Below, in pieces: positions 35,690-45,687 of a stretch of DNA of 64,000 bases. This DNA is from Paenibacillus sp. 1_12 (GTDB taxonomy: Bacteria > Bacillota > Bacilli > Paenibacillales > NBRC-103111): the NCBI RefSeq assembly GCF_900114475.1, contig NZ_FOTE01000001.1, forward strand, positions 62,001-126,000, read 5' to 3'. Within the stretch, counting starts at the first letter, position 1. Every line of letters begins with the position of its first letter. Both the position numbers and the translations under genes were made by a program. Below the pieces are notes generated by a model. The model saw nothing but the letters and a program-made list of their open reading frames with translations, did not search any database and had not been told where the DNA came from.

Positions 35690-37858
35690 CTATACATCAA
35701 ATTTGGAAAGAGATTGCTGCAGCGAGTCGGACAACTGCTCCAGCTTATCCGATAAGCGAACCAAACCGGAGCTAATGTTCAATTGCTCGGAGCTAAGTGA
35801 TGCTACTTCCTGCGAGGTCGCTGAGGATTCCTCTGCTACTGCACTAACATTGGTCATCGCATCGTTTAGAATCAATTGTGATGCATCAAGCTGACTGATT
35901 GATTCGGTTACTTCGGATAACTGTCCAATAAATCCGCCCATATGATTCTGCACTTCTTTAAAGATCAGATCCGCTTCTTTAACCGACAAGATTTGCTCCT
36001 GGAAAATAGGATAAGCATTGGATAAAACTTTTACCGTTTCATCTATTTCCTTTTGAATCGTTTCGGTTATTTCTCCTACGATTGCGATCGACTGACGGGA
36101 TTGATCAGCAAGCTTGCGAATCTCATCAGCCACGACCATGAAGCCTTTACCCGCAGCACCCGCACGGGCTGCTTCGATTGTCGCGTTAAGGGACAAAATA
36201 TTTGTTTGCTTGGAGACATTGTTCAGCACCTCAAGAATTTTGCGGATAGAACGTGTGCTTTCCTTCAAATTATCCACTTTCTCAACCATATTCCGTGTCA
36301 TTTCTTCGGTAGCATTCGTTTTCAGAATCAGCTCGGACATATATTGAATACCCTGCTTACTAGATTTCTGAACATCTGAGGCTGCTGTTCCCATTACAAT
36401 ATTGGAATTGACAACAGCTTTCATTTGCATTCCGATACTATGCGTCAGTTCATTCCCACGTTCCGATTCAACCGCCAAGCTCGATGCTCCACCAGCAATT
36501 TCTTCTGTAGCAATCGCGATTTCTTTAGCAGAAGTAGCTGTTTTCTTGGAGGCATCCGACAGTTCTGTTGCAGTTTCTAGAACTTCTTGAGCAGATTGAT
36601 TCGTTTGCTTTACAAGTACTGTTATTTTCTCCATCATCTGGTTGAAGCTATGACCTAATTGGCCGATCTCATCCTGTGATTGTACATTCATGCGAACGGT
36701 CAGATTACCCTGCTCGCCCTCTTTCATCAGGTTACGAAGCATAATCACAGGGCGCCCTATCATTCTTGCTACCATAATCCCGATCCCTACCGCAATCAAG
36801 GCGGCTATAACAGCCATAATCCAGGTAATATTTGCAATCACCTTAGCATCCTTTACAAGCTCATCAATCGGCATTGCGCCAATCAGATACCAACCCGTTT
36901 TAGCGGATTTATAATACACGAGCTGTAAATCCTTTTTACTATTCATCGCGCTATGCTGATCATCCTCCAGAGCATCCAGAGTGATGTCCAAGCTTGTCGG
37001 CTTGCCGATAACCGATTTATCTGTGGAATAAGCCGTTTGCAGGCCGGGCGTAATAATAATTGTCTGACCGCCCTCACCCATTTGAATATCAGCCAACTCT
37101 TTTCCGACAATATCCACGTTAATTTCCATAAGCAGAATTGCTTCTTTGGTGGCGGCAGTATTTTTCAATACACGTCCCAGTCCGAAGGCGGCCGCATTGC
37201 TACCACCCGCAGAATTTTCCAAAAAGCCTGATGTTCTGGTTTCGATCCAGGAGATTCGACCATTATCTCCCTTTATTTTTTTTAACACATCTTCCTTGAT
37301 CATAGTATCTTTGGTTGGAGAACCATCCGTTGTCGCAATCGTGCCACCTGTAGAATGGAATAAATGCAAAGCTTTAATGGTTTTGTTAGAGAATGTGTAT
37401 ATGTTGAGTTTTTCGCCGATTGCTTGGCGTATCCTCACATAGTCATAGCTTCCTGGATTGACAGTTTCCACTTCAGCTAGCAGTTTCTTCATCTCTACAT
37501 CCAGCAAAATTTGCATCGACAGATCCTCATAGACGGTATATACAATATCCAGCTTTTGACCGGCTTGAATAATCGTTTGTTCAGAGGCATCTGCTACCTT
37601 CTTTTGAATAATATCTTTGGAAAAGTTGTAGGATGTAAACCCTACTGTCAATACAAAAAAGAGAATGCTCACAAGAAAAATTAAAAACAACTTCATACCG
37701 ACTGATTTAGCGGGATTATCCAAGTGGAGAATGCTCTTCGTATTTCTATTGTTCTGTGAACTCGAAGCTTCTTTGTTGGATTTATTTGACCCCACATTCT
37801 TGAATACATTCCCAATTTTCGCCGTCCATTCGCTAACTGCAGACAATTTCCCTTTCAT
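35690..37858 (-). CDS. Methyl-accepting chemotaxis protein, paralogue 2
   Basis: A 722-residue receptor with the same layout as its neighbour: N-tail, TM1, sensor domain about 80-330, TM2 (WIMAVIAALIAVGIGIMVA), HAMP, and signalling domain with the identical hairpin tip. The ATG at 37858 follows AGGGTGGTG. Sensor regions of the two proteins are clearly homologous but differ at many positions (KGDNGRISWIETRTSGFL here, TEDNGRATWIPTRTSGFV in paralogue 1), whereas HAMP-to-end is nearly unchanged. Tandem duplication with ligand-domain divergence. Confidence 0.92.
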   Translation of the reverse strand: MKGKLSAVSEWTAKIGNVFKNVGSNKSNKEASSSQNNRNTKSILHLDNPAKSVGMKLFLIFLVSILFFVLTVGFTSYNFSKDIIQKKVADASEQTIIQAGQKLDIVYTVYEDLSMQILLDVEMKKLLAEVETVNPGSYDYVRIRQAIGEKLNIYTFSNKTIKALHLFHSTGGTIATTDGSPTKDTMIKEDVLKKIKGDNGRISWIETRTSGFLENSAGGSNAAAFGLGRVLKNTAATKEAILLMEINVDIVGKELADIQMGEGGQTIIITPGLQTAYSTDKSVIGKPTSLDITLDALEDDQHSAMNSKKDLQLVYYKSAKTGWYLIGAMPIDELVKDAKVIANITWIMAVIAALIAVGIGIMVARMIGRPVIMLRNLMKEGEQGNLTVRMNVQSQDEIGQLGHSFNQMMEKITVLVKQTNQSAQEVLETATELSDASKKTATSAKEIAIATEEIAGGASSLAVESERGNELTHSIGMQMKAVVNSNIVMGTAASDVQKSSKQGIQYMSELILKTNATEEMTRNMVEKVDNLKESTRSIRKILEVLNNVSKQTNILSLNATIEAARAGAAGKGFMVVADEIRKLADQSRQSIAIVGEITETIQKEIDETVKVLSNAYPIFQEQILSVKEADLIFKEVQNHMGGFIGQLSEVTESISQLDASQLILNDAMTNVSAVAEESSATSQEVASLSSEQLNISSGLVRLSDKLEQLSDSLQQSLSKFDV

Positions 37859-38009
37859 TAGAACACCACCCTAATCTGGTATAGTTTCTTCTGTCCAAAA
37901 GTGATGAAGTGCTAATGACATATTATGTACTCAATATTAACCTTCAATCGCTTCAAATAGAATTAAAATAGTTCAAATTAACCTAAAGAATCATAATATT
38001 TTCTTCCAT

Positions 38010-38033
38010 ATATGTCCATGGGTACATTGTACC
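38010..38033 (-). promoter_or_regulatory. Upstream element shared by both chemoreceptor genes (copy 2)
   Basis: The 15-mer ATATGTCCATGGGTA at 38010-38024 overlaps the perfect dyad GGTACA-T-TGTACC (38021-38033), about 150 nt upstream of receptor 2. See the copy at 35521. Confidence 0.5.
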
Positions 38034-38037
38034 TAAA

Positions 38038-38066
38038 CAAAAAAGCCTCAAAATTGAGACTTTTTA
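38038..38066 (-). terminator. Terminator after trhP2
   Basis: Minus strand AAAAGTCTCA-ATTT-TGAGGCTTTTTT, one G-U pair, T-tail; 15 nt after the trhP2 stop codon. Confidence 0.8.
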
Positions 38067-38079
38067 ATCAGATCTCTTT

Positions 38080-39360
38080 CTATGCTTTTCGCATTCTTTT
38101 ACGCATCATATCCATAGGTTGGACGGGCTGATCCAGCTTCATCCGAATGGCTTGGAGAGGGTGCCTCGCTGCATCGAGCTCTTGGCCCGATTCATCATAA
38201 ATGGCAGGAACGTTTTGTTTAAAAAAGGTGCCTCTAGGTCCAAAAAATTCGATCTCCTGACCAGGCTTAAAATGATTACGCTGCTGAATAGTAGCTATAC
38301 CACTCTCCGCGTCATAGGCAGTCACTACACCCACAAAATCATAAGGCGCTGCTTTATCCTCGGGCTCAAAGATATGGTCTTCATGATCAGGGTGCTCATA
38401 GAAAAACCCGGTATTCAACGGTCGATTGGCTGCCTTCTGGATTTCATAAAGCCATTCAGGCTTCATCTCGTAATGCTCAGGATCGGCAAAATACGCATCA
38501 ATCGCTTGCCGATACGCATTCACGACGGTTGCCACATAGTGAACGCTTTTCATGCGACCTTCGATTTTAAAGCTATCTACACCAGATCGTACAAGCTCAG
38601 GCACATGCTCAATCATCGACAAATCCTTGGAGCTCATCGAAAAAGCATCGTCATCAGCTTGAAACAAAGGAAGCTCCTTAATCCCGATCTGCTGATCCTG
38701 CTCCGTTGTAAACAAATCATATTTCCACCTACAGGACTGCGAACAGCCGCCACGATTAGAATCACGGTCGGTAAAATGGTTGGATAACACACAACGCCCT
38801 GAATAGGAGCTGCACATCGCACCATGAACAAAGACCTCAATCTCGACATGAACGTTCTTTTTGATGTCTTCGATCTCCTTCATGCTCGCCTCACGTGCAA
38901 GCACGACACGGTCTACGCCCTCTTCCTTCCAAAATTGCACGGCTTGCCAGTTCATCGTGGACTGCTGCGTGCTCAAATGAATTTCAAGCTTGGGTGCGAC
39001 CCGTTTACAGGTTTCAATAATAACCGGGTCCGCGACAATAATCGCAGCTACACCGGCATCCTGAATACCTCGCAAATAAGCCTCCAACCCATCGATATCC
39101 TCATTATGGGCATAAATATTCGTAGCAACGAACACCTTCGCACCATAACGAGCAGCAAATTCCACACCCTCGCGCATTTCATCGAATGAAAAATTGTCTG
39201 CATTGGAACGCAGTCCATACTGCTGGCCCCCAATATAGACCGCGTCGGCTCCATAATGCACGGCAAATTTCAGCTTTTCCAGATTACCGGCTGGTGCCAA
39301 AAGCTCTGGTTTATCCAAGCGAACTCGCTTGCCAAGAAGCTGCTGCTGTATCATCGTCAT
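38080..39360 (-). CDS. trhP2: U32-family tRNA hydroxylation protein TrhP2 (YrrO)
   Basis: A 426-residue peptidase-U32-family protein. Despite the name, this family hydroxylates uridine-34 of tRNA using prephenate; B. subtilis YrrO is the full-length partner. The Fe-S cysteine cluster is seen in CSSYSGRCVLSNH and GGCSQSCRWKYDL (four Cys), and the N-terminal PELLAPAGNLEKLKFAVHYGADAVYIGG matches the family. ATG 39360 is chosen over 39369 because GGAG then sits 8 nt upstream. It follows trhP1 by 38 nt in the conserved mltG-trhP1-trhP2 order. Confidence 0.88.
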   Translation of the reverse strand: MTMIQQQLLGKRVRLDKPELLAPAGNLEKLKFAVHYGADAVYIGGQQYGLRSNADNFSFDEMREGVEFAARYGAKVFVATNIYAHNEDIDGLEAYLRGIQDAGVAAIIVADPVIIETCKRVAPKLEIHLSTQQSTMNWQAVQFWKEEGVDRVVLAREASMKEIEDIKKNVHVEIEVFVHGAMCSSYSGRCVLSNHFTDRDSNRGGCSQSCRWKYDLFTTEQDQQIGIKELPLFQADDDAFSMSSKDLSMIEHVPELVRSGVDSFKIEGRMKSVHYVATVVNAYRQAIDAYFADPEHYEMKPEWLYEIQKAANRPLNTGFFYEHPDHEDHIFEPEDKAAPYDFVGVVTAYDAESGIATIQQRNHFKPGQEIEFFGPRGTFFKQNVPAIYDESGQELDAARHPLQAIRMKLDQPVQPMDMMRKRMRKA

Positions 39361-39398
39361 CACGATCACTCCATTTCTTAACTGTTCTGTTCGTTAGC

Positions 39399-40328
39399 TT
39401 AATACACTTGTTCTTTATAAAAAAATCCATACGTTAGCTCACGTCTTGGGTCCTGCAGCTCACGAATTGCATCCAGCCATTGCTCATCAAATACATAACT
39501 TTCCGGGTCAGAGCAGAACGCATCTATGACTTGACGATAGCCTCTGACTACAGCTTCGTTGTATTCAGGTGATTTTAACAAGCCTTCAATCTTCAGGCTA
39601 TCGATTTTTCCTTCAAGCAGCTCATGCAGGTTTTCAAGCATACAGATATCATCAGAGCTCATAATATGCGTTCCATTCTCATCTTCATACAAAGGGTAGC
39701 GCTCATCCTTACGCTCCTGCTCAATAAGAAACAATCCATCCTCAAGGCCCTTGGAAGTACCTTGTGAGTCTCCTTGATGATTCTCATAATTGGTCACCAA
39801 ACTGCGTTTAGAGTGGTAAATATTTGTTATTCCATGCACCTGTACTTGTACTTCCATGTTAGGCAGCTTGCTTTTTATTTCAAGGGTTTCGTCCAGATTC
39901 AGTTCACGGGCCAACACGACCCGCTTTGATCCCTTAGAACCCCAATAGTTGGCTGTTTCATAATTTGTCGAGGTCATTTCGGCATTCCAATGCAGCGACA
40001 AGCCTTGTGCAGCTTGGCGAACGGCTATGAGTACGGCTGGATCGCCAAATACTACCGCATCGGCCTGCAGCTGCTGTACACGCGCCAAATAGTCGGGTAG
40101 CTGTGGAAGCAGCTCATTATCGATAATTTTGTTAACCATTACATATACTCTGGCCCCGCGTTCATGGCACCATGGAATTAAATCGCTCAATTCGTCGAGC
40201 ATGACCTCTCCCGACAGCCGCATACCAAAACGGTGCTCACCGACGGATACCGCATCAGCTCCGGCCTCAACATAACGCCGCGCTTCTTCTGCGGTTCCGG
40301 CAGAAATGTACAGCTCTGGTTTTTCCAT
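39399..40328 (-). CDS. trhP1: U32-family tRNA hydroxylation protein TrhP1 (YrrN)
   Basis: A 309-residue shorter U32 protein. The region matching the cysteine cluster reads VHGITNIYHSKRSLVTNYENH, so the Fe-S cysteines are absent, as in YrrN-type partners. It lacks the C-terminal barrel of TrhP2. ATG 40328 follows GGGTGAGA. It is thought to work with TrhP2 in forming 5-hydroxyuridine at tRNA position 34. Between mltG (26 nt) and trhP2. Confidence 0.85.
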   Translation of the reverse strand: MEKPELYISAGTAEEARRYVEAGADAVSVGEHRFGMRLSGEVMLDELSDLIPWCHERGARVYVMVNKIIDNELLPQLPDYLARVQQLQADAVVFGDPAVLIAVRQAAQGLSLHWNAEMTSTNYETANYWGSKGSKRVVLARELNLDETLEIKSKLPNMEVQVQVHGITNIYHSKRSLVTNYENHQGDSQGTSKGLEDGLFLIEQERKDERYPLYEDENGTHIMSSDDICMLENLHELLEGKIDSLKIEGLLKSPEYNEAVVRGYRQVIDAFCSDPESYVFDEQWLDAIRELQDPRRELTYGFFYKEQVY

Positions 40329-40354
40329 TGTATTCTCACCCTTCAATAAAAAAA

Positions 40355-41440
40355 TTACTTTTTAAGCATACTTTCATTTTTCTTACTGACTGCAATATTT
40401 TTTTGATGCTGATCAAACGTTTCACCAAAGTAGTGCGCTTTAGTGCCATCCTTTTTCGTGACGTAATATAGGTAACTATTATCTGCGGGGTATAACGCTG
40501 CTTTAATGGATGAAAGACTCGGGCTCGCAATGGGACCGGGCGGTAAGCCCTTATGCAAATACGTATTATAGGGACTATCCATTTGCAAGTCCTTTTCAAA
40601 TAATCGATCCTTCGGCTTATCAAATAAATATTGGACAGTCGCATCAATCTGCAGTTCCATATTTTTACGCAACCGATTATGAATGACGCCGCTCACTAGG
40701 GGACGTTCTTCGTCCAGTACAGCCTCACGCTCAATCAACGAAGCGATCGTCAGCATCTCATGAAAGCTTTGGCCACGATCCGCCAGCTTTTGCTGCCAAT
40801 TATCCGGAAGCTGCTCAAGCTTTCTATCGAGCTCGAGCATCATATTATTGAGCATATCCTCAACTTTAATATCTTTGCTCCATTCATAAGTCTCAGGAAA
40901 TAAATAGCCTTCCAGCCTGCTTCGCAGCTTGTCATGGTTCGTCACTTTATTGAATACTTGGGCAGTGAAGCCATTGTCCTGCTGTTCCTTTTGCATGAAT
41001 ATTGCGGGATCGATACCAAATTGCTGATGAACCTTATCTGCGATTTGTTTAACTGTGTAGCCCTCAGGAATTGTAAGCTTGATCCCCTGCTCTTTAACAA
41101 TTAATCCTTTATTAAACGTATCGATAATTGCATCGTTGGTCATGCCGGGCAGCAGTTCATATTCGCCTGCCTGAAATTTGCTTCCCTGCTGAACATATTT
41201 CAAATAATAAGTAAAAGCTCTTGCACTGCGAATCAAACCTTGTCGTTCCAGTTCCTGAGCAATGGAAAGCGGACTCATTCCGGGTGGGATCGAGATATTT
41301 TTGGGTTCGGAAGATTCTGGAACAGGCTGCAAAGCTTGCTTCACATACCAAACAAAGCCTGCTGCTGTGGCTATAGCTAATACTAATAGGATCACGATTA
41401 ATGTAACAATAACGGTTTTTATTCTCCTAAATGGTGCCAC
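40355..41440 (-). CDS. mltG: Endolytic murein transglycosylase MltG
   Basis: A 361-residue membrane protein: one N-terminal helix (about 8-32), a LysM-like segment (IPPGMSPLSIAQELERQGLI), and the YceG domain with catalytic Glu in ASLIEREAV and motifs SGVIHNRL, QIDATVQYL and YNTYLHKGLPPGPIASPS. It cleaves nascent glycan strands and helps set strand length outside the membrane. Start GTG 41440 follows AGGAG at 5 nt. Conserved neighbour of yrrK/yrzB and trhP genes in Bacillales. Confidence 0.94.
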   Translation of the reverse strand: MAPFRRIKTVIVTLIVILLVLAIATAAGFVWYVKQALQPVPESSEPKNISIPPGMSPLSIAQELERQGLIRSARAFTYYLKYVQQGSKFQAGEYELLPGMTNDAIIDTFNKGLIVKEQGIKLTIPEGYTVKQIADKVHQQFGIDPAIFMQKEQQDNGFTAQVFNKVTNHDKLRSRLEGYLFPETYEWSKDIKVEDMLNNMMLELDRKLEQLPDNWQQKLADRGQSFHEMLTIASLIEREAVLDEERPLVSGVIHNRLRKNMELQIDATVQYLFDKPKDRLFEKDLQMDSPYNTYLHKGLPPGPIASPSLSSIKAALYPADNSYLYYVTKKDGTKAHYFGETFDQHQKNIAVSKKNESMLKK

Positions 41441-41533
41441 TTATACTCCTTTCGACCAAGTCCGCATAAACAACGAAAAAGAGCGGATTGTCTCCGCTCA
41501 CTCCGTTTGAAAGCATTGAAAGCAACATGCTGT

Positions 41534-41839
41534 TTACAACGTACTATCATCAGAAAACGTCATCTCATCATACAGCTCGGTAACGTTCTCCCATTCGTCA
41601 TCATCATCTATGGTTTCCAGCTCAAGCTCTCCGTCAAGTCCTATTGTAACACGAAAAACCTCAGGCTCTCCAACAACAGGCTGATCCTGCTTCACTACCG
41701 CATAGCCTTGATCACCCAACTGAAATTCAGTGAGCAGCTTATAAACAACGGATTGTTCATTATCATCATACAAAATAATATCATCTCCGTAGGTGCTGCG
41801 CAACTGACTTGTTAATTTTACATCTTTTAATGTGAACAA
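41534..41839 (-). CDS. DUF1292-family acidic small protein, second copy
   Basis: A 101-residue acidic protein: DDIILYDDNEQSVVYKLL, then YAVVKQD, and LELETIDDDDEWENVTELYDEM resembling the DUF1292 tail. I start at TTG 41839 (LFTLKDV), 8 nt after a clean GGAGG; the TTG at 41866 lacks a ribosome site. Directly downstream of the yrzB homologue, from which it seems an old duplicate. Function unknown. Confidence 0.72.
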   Translation of the reverse strand: MFTLKDVKLTSQLRSTYGDDIILYDDNEQSVVYKLLTEFQLGDQGYAVVKQDQPVVGEPEVFRVTIGLDGELELETIDDDDEWENVTELYDEMTFSDDSTL

Positions 41840-41866
41840 AAAGAACGCCTCCTGCTGTTGGTTCAA

Positions 41867-42178
41867 TTAATTGGAGTCTTCTTCTTCCTCTTCGACATCC
41901 TCATCCATCAATGTATTGAACGTTTCTTCAACTATGTTCCACTCTTCTTCATTATCGATCGTAAACAACTGCAGGTCGTCTCCGTCTTCTTCATAACGGA
42001 AAGCATACACCTCATCGGATTCCTCATCCGCGTCGACCGGTACAACCATCATATACTTTTTGTCGGAACCGTCAACCTCGAACTTCATAATGACTTCAAA
42101 TTCTTCTTCATTACCTTCATCATCCGGGATATAAATAATTTCCGGTTCTTCTTCTTGAAGTTGTTCTTCTTTAGTCAC
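41867..42178 (-). CDS. DUF1292 protein (YrzB homologue)
   Basis: A 103-residue, strongly acidic protein (about one third Asp/Glu) with IIYIPDDEGNEEEFEVIMKFEV, KKYMMVVPVD and LFTIDNEEEWNIVEETFNTLMD, matching B. subtilis YrzB. GTG 42178 is preceded by GAGGTGA, which overlaps the yrrK stop codon. Conserved in the ireB-yrrK-yrzB operon; molecular role unknown. Confidence 0.87.
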   Translation of the reverse strand: MTKEEQLQEEEPEIIYIPDDEGNEEEFEVIMKFEVDGSDKKYMMVVPVDADEESDEVYAFRYEEDGDDLQLFTIDNEEEWNIVEETFNTLMDEDVEEEEEDSN

Positions 42179-42183
42179 ACCAA

Positions 42184-42603
42184 TCACCTCTTCGTATTGG
42201 AATCCATATAATTTTGCAAAATGAGCGCAGCTGCCATCTTATCGATGACTTGCTTTCTTTTTTTGCGGCTGACGTCAGCATCAATCAGCACACGCTGTGC
42301 AGAAGCTGTAGTCAGCCGCTCATCCCATAAATGAACGGGCAGTCCGAAAATCTCTCGCAAGGACTCGGCAAATGCCATACACAGCTCTGCACGAGGACCT
42401 ATGGTATTGTTCATGTTCTTGGGCAAGCCTACGACAAGCCCGTGAACGTTGTACTGAGCAATCAGTTCACGAAGCCTTGTCATATCCTTCTCTGAGCTTG
42501 TTCTCCGAATGACCTCAAGACCTTGAGCTGTCCAGCCCAGTTCGTCGCTAAGGGCGATACCGATCGTTTTGTCTCCGTAATCCAAACCCATTAAACGTTC
42601 CAT
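42184..42603 (-). CDS. YqgF/RuvX-family putative pre-16S rRNA nuclease (YrrK)
   Basis: A 139-residue RNase-H-fold protein: [20 protein letters not shown] with the first catalytic Asp, [16 protein letters not shown], and [15 protein letters not shown] with the second acidic residue, then [13 protein letters not shown]. In E. coli YqgF matures the 16S rRNA 5' end; a Holliday-junction role was also proposed. Start ATG 42603. Sits between ireB and yrzB as in other Firmicutes. Confidence 0.93.
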   Translation of the reverse strand: MERLMGLDYGDKTIGIALSDELGWTAQGLEVIRRTSSEKDMTRLRELIAQYNVHGLVVGLPKNMNNTIGPRAELCMAFAESLREIFGLPVHLWDERLTTASAQRVLIDADVSRKKRKQVIDKMAAALILQNYMDSNTKR

Positions 42604-42659
42604 CTTATACTAAACTCCCAACGGTAATCGTGTTATATCCTGATTTCCAACCCTGCATC

Positions 42660-42923
42660 TTATGATTTATGCTGCTGCAAATACGATCTGACCAGCTCTT
42701 CAATCAACTCGTCACGTTCTCGTTTGCGAATGATGCTCCTAGCGTTATTATGGCGTGGAATATAAGCCGGGTCGCCGGATAAGAGGTAGCCTACAATTTG
42801 ATTGATCGGATTATAGCCTTTTTCCTGCAGCGCGTCATATACCGCCAGTATAACTTCCTTGGGTGATGTTTCGATTTCTTCCGCTTTTACATTGAACTTC
42901 ATCGTTTTATCCATCGAGCTCAT
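42660..42923 (-). CDS. IreB-family regulatory phosphoprotein (YrzL)
   Basis: An 87-residue protein starting [17 protein letters not shown] and containing [45 protein letters not shown] in full, the IreB/UPF0297 signature. IreB is phosphorylated on an N-terminal Thr by the PASTA kinase in enterococci; Thr in DKTMKF is kept. ATG 42923 has GGGGGTG upstream. Follows alaS by about 100 nt. Confidence 0.92.
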   Translation of the reverse strand: MSSMDKTMKFNVKAEEIETSPKEVILAVYDALQEKGYNPINQIVGYLLSGDPAYIPRHNNARSIIRKRERDELIEELVRSYLQQHKS

Positions 42924-43027
42924 CCCTACACCCCCTAGAAACAAAAATGATGAATAGTAACTAACAAAACACGTTACCTTCTTAGATATTCGCTATTTGT
43001 CGAAAAATTCCTCTTGACAGTGCAAAT

Positions 43028-45664
43028 TTATTTTTTCATCATTGCTTGATTTTCTACAAATTGTCCTACCTGGTTCAGTGCTGCCGACAATTGGGAAGCA
43101 TCCTTACCACCCGCTTGCGCCATATCAGGACGGCCTCCACCGCTACCTCCGACAATCGCAGCTGTTTCCTTGATCACCTTTCCGGCATGAAAACCTTGAG
43201 CTACAAGGTCCGGTGTTACAGCTGCGACCAGATTAACTTTATCATCGGCAATCGCACCCAGCACAATGATGGCTGAACCCAGCTTAGCCTTCATTTGATC
43301 AACGATACTCCGCAGCGAATCCATATCCCCTGCATTGACCTGCGCCGCGAGCACGGGCACTCCTGAAATTGTCTTCAGTTGATCTGTTAAAGAACCGGCC
43401 TCAATTTTACCGAGCTTTGACTTCAGAGATTCGTTCTCTCTAGCCAATTCCTTCATTTGAACAAACAGGCCCTCGATGCGCTTTGGAACCTCTTGAATGT
43501 TGGATTTTAGCAGCCCTGACGAATCACGCAGCAATTGCAGCTGTTGATCTATATACATATAAGCATTACGGCCAGTTACGGCTTCGATGCGTCGAACTCC
43601 GGAACCGATACCCGATTCGCTGACAATTTTGAACAGCCCGATTTGACTTGTATTCGCAACGTGGCAGCCGCCGCACAACTCCAGGCTGTAGCTTCCCACT
43701 TGCACAACACGGACGACATCGCCATATTTTTCACCAAACAGAGCCATTGCTCCCATTGCTTTGGCGTCAGCAATTGGTTTTAACGTAATCGACACCTGTG
43801 TGCTTTTCCAGATTTGCTGATTAACTCGTTTTTCGACATCCTGCAGTTCCTCAGCCGTAATGCTGCCAAAATGCGAAAAGTCAAAACGCAATCTCTCTGG
43901 AGCAACCGACGAACCAGCTTGATTCACGTGCTCACCCAATACCTCTTTCAAGGCTTTATGCAGCAAATGTGTGGCCGTATGATTTTTAATAATATCTTCA
44001 CGCATTTCTTCGCTGACGGATGCCTGCACGGTATCACCCTTACGTAGCACACCAGACTCCACAATCACACTATGAACATGTTGACCATGCGGCGCTTTGC
44101 TGACATCCACAACCTTCAGACGAACATCTCCTGAAGCCAGATAGCCGTGATCGCTTACCTGTCCACCGCTCTCAGCATAGAAAGGAGTAACGTCCAGCAC
44201 CACCTGACAAGTCTCGCCCAGTCCGACCAAATCGACAAACTGATTCTCATGCACCACAGCTAGTACTTTAGCAGTAGTTACCAATTCAGTATAACCAACA
44301 AACTCACTTTTAACCGTCAACTCAGCAAGTGGACCACCTTGTACCTTCATGCTGTCCGAATCCTGGCGAGCTGCTCTGGCACGATTGCGCTGCTCCTGCA
44401 TGGAGCTGTCAAACCCTTCACGGTCTACCGTCAAGCCTTTTTCAGAAGCAAAATCCTCTGTTAAATCAAAAGGGAAGCCATAGGTGTCATACAGCTTGAA
44501 TGCATCTGCGCCGCTGATCTGTGTTTTGCCTTCGGAGCTGGCTTTTTCCGTTAGTTCAGCCAGTATAGCCAAACCATCGGACAATGTTTCATGGAAACGC
44601 TCCTCTTCGGTACGAATCACCTTCTCGATGAATTCACGCTTATCCACAACCTCTGGATAGTACATGCCCATAATTTCACCAACAAGCGGTGTCAGCGTGT
44701 GCAAGAACGGTTTATCCAAACCGATCACTTTACCATATCGCACAGCACGACGCAGTAAACGACGAATAACATAGCCGCGGCCTTCATTAGAAGGAAGTAC
44801 GCCGTCACCTACCGAAAAAGCAACCGTACGGATATGATCGGCAATTACCTTCAAGGCTACATCGGTTTCCGCATTTTCATGATACTTCACACCGGCAAGC
44901 TTAGCGGTTTGCTCAATGATCGGCATGAACAAATCTGTATCAAAATTGGAGTCCACATTTTGCAGAATGGAGGCCAAACGCTCCAAGCCTGCGCCTGTAT
45001 CAATATTTTTATTAGGAAGCGGTGTGTAGCTGCCATCTTTGTTATGGTTGAATTGGGAAAACACCAGATTCCAAACTTCCAGAAAACGTTCATTTTCCCC
45101 GCCAGGCCAACATTCCGGATCACTCAAATCACCATATGCATCGCCACGATCATAAAAAATTTCTGTACATGGTCCGCAAGGGCCTTCACCAATGTCCCAA
45201 AAGTTTTCCTCAAGCTTATAGATCCGTTCTTCGGGCAGACCGATTTTTTTGTTCCAAAATTCAAAAGCTTCGGTATCCTCAGGATATACCGTCACCGACA
45301 AGCGCTCAGGATCAAAACCGATCCATTCTGGACTCGTCAAAAATTCCCATGCCCAGGTAATGACCTCTTCTTTGAAATAATCACCGATAGAGAAGTTACC
45401 CAGCATTTCAAAAAACGTATGATGCCGGCGTGTTTTTCCGACATTTTCAATATCATTGGTACGAATACATTTTTGCGAATTGGCAATTCGTGGATTTTCA
45501 GGAACAATACGTCCGTCAAAATAAGCCTTAAGCGGCGCCATGCCTGCGTTGATCCATAGCAAGGACGGATCATTGTGTGGAACTAGCGGAGCGCTTGGCT
45601 CAATGCGATGTCCTTTACTTTCAAAAAATGCGAGCCATTTGGAACGGATTTCACTGGCTTTCAT
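43028..45664 (-). CDS. alaS: Alanyl-tRNA synthetase
   Basis: An 878-residue class II synthetase in four parts: catalytic domain ([40 protein letters not shown]), tRNA-recognition helices, editing domain with the zinc/active-site HxxxH and CxxxH (HTATHLLH and CGGCH), and C-Ala domain ending [12 protein letters not shown] and [11 protein letters not shown]. The ATG follows AGGAGGT at 7 nt. Its leader is about 970 nt long: T-box at 46351-46632, then a palindrome and repeat element B before the ribosome site. Typical length. Confidence 0.97.
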   Translation of the reverse strand: MKASEIRSKWLAFFESKGHRIEPSAPLVPHNDPSLLWINAGMAPLKAYFDGRIVPENPRIANSQKCIRTNDIENVGKTRRHHTFFEMLGNFSIGDYFKEEVITWAWEFLTSPEWIGFDPERLSVTVYPEDTEAFEFWNKKIGLPEERIYKLEENFWDIGEGPCGPCTEIFYDRGDAYGDLSDPECWPGGENERFLEVWNLVFSQFNHNKDGSYTPLPNKNIDTGAGLERLASILQNVDSNFDTDLFMPIIEQTAKLAGVKYHENAETDVALKVIADHIRTVAFSVGDGVLPSNEGRGYVIRRLLRRAVRYGKVIGLDKPFLHTLTPLVGEIMGMYYPEVVDKREFIEKVIRTEEERFHETLSDGLAILAELTEKASSEGKTQISGADAFKLYDTYGFPFDLTEDFASEKGLTVDREGFDSSMQEQRNRARAARQDSDSMKVQGGPLAELTVKSEFVGYTELVTTAKVLAVVHENQFVDLVGLGETCQVVLDVTPFYAESGGQVSDHGYLASGDVRLKVVDVSKAPHGQHVHSVIVESGVLRKGDTVQASVSEEMREDIIKNHTATHLLHKALKEVLGEHVNQAGSSVAPERLRFDFSHFGSITAEELQDVEKRVNQQIWKSTQVSITLKPIADAKAMGAMALFGEKYGDVVRVVQVGSYSLELCGGCHVANTSQIGLFKIVSESGIGSGVRRIEAVTGRNAYMYIDQQLQLLRDSSGLLKSNIQEVPKRIEGLFVQMKELARENESLKSKLGKIEAGSLTDQLKTISGVPVLAAQVNAGDMDSLRSIVDQMKAKLGSAIIVLGAIADDKVNLVAAVTPDLVAQGFHAGKVIKETAAIVGGSGGGRPDMAQAGGKDASQLSAALNQVGQFVENQAMMKK

Positions 45665-45687
45665 ATAGATACCTCCTAAGTTTTTTA

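Noticed and set aside
33567-36590. Paired plus-strand ORFs conserved between the two chemoreceptor genes
   Set aside because: They are antisense to the near-identical signalling domains; their conservation follows from the sense genes.
38119-38787. 222-aa ORF antisense to trhP2
   Set aside because: Shadow of a strongly supported gene; composition is not protein-like.
44834-45559. 241-aa ORF antisense to alaS
   Set aside because: Shadow of the conserved catalytic domain in the opposite frame; no domain, no ribosome site.
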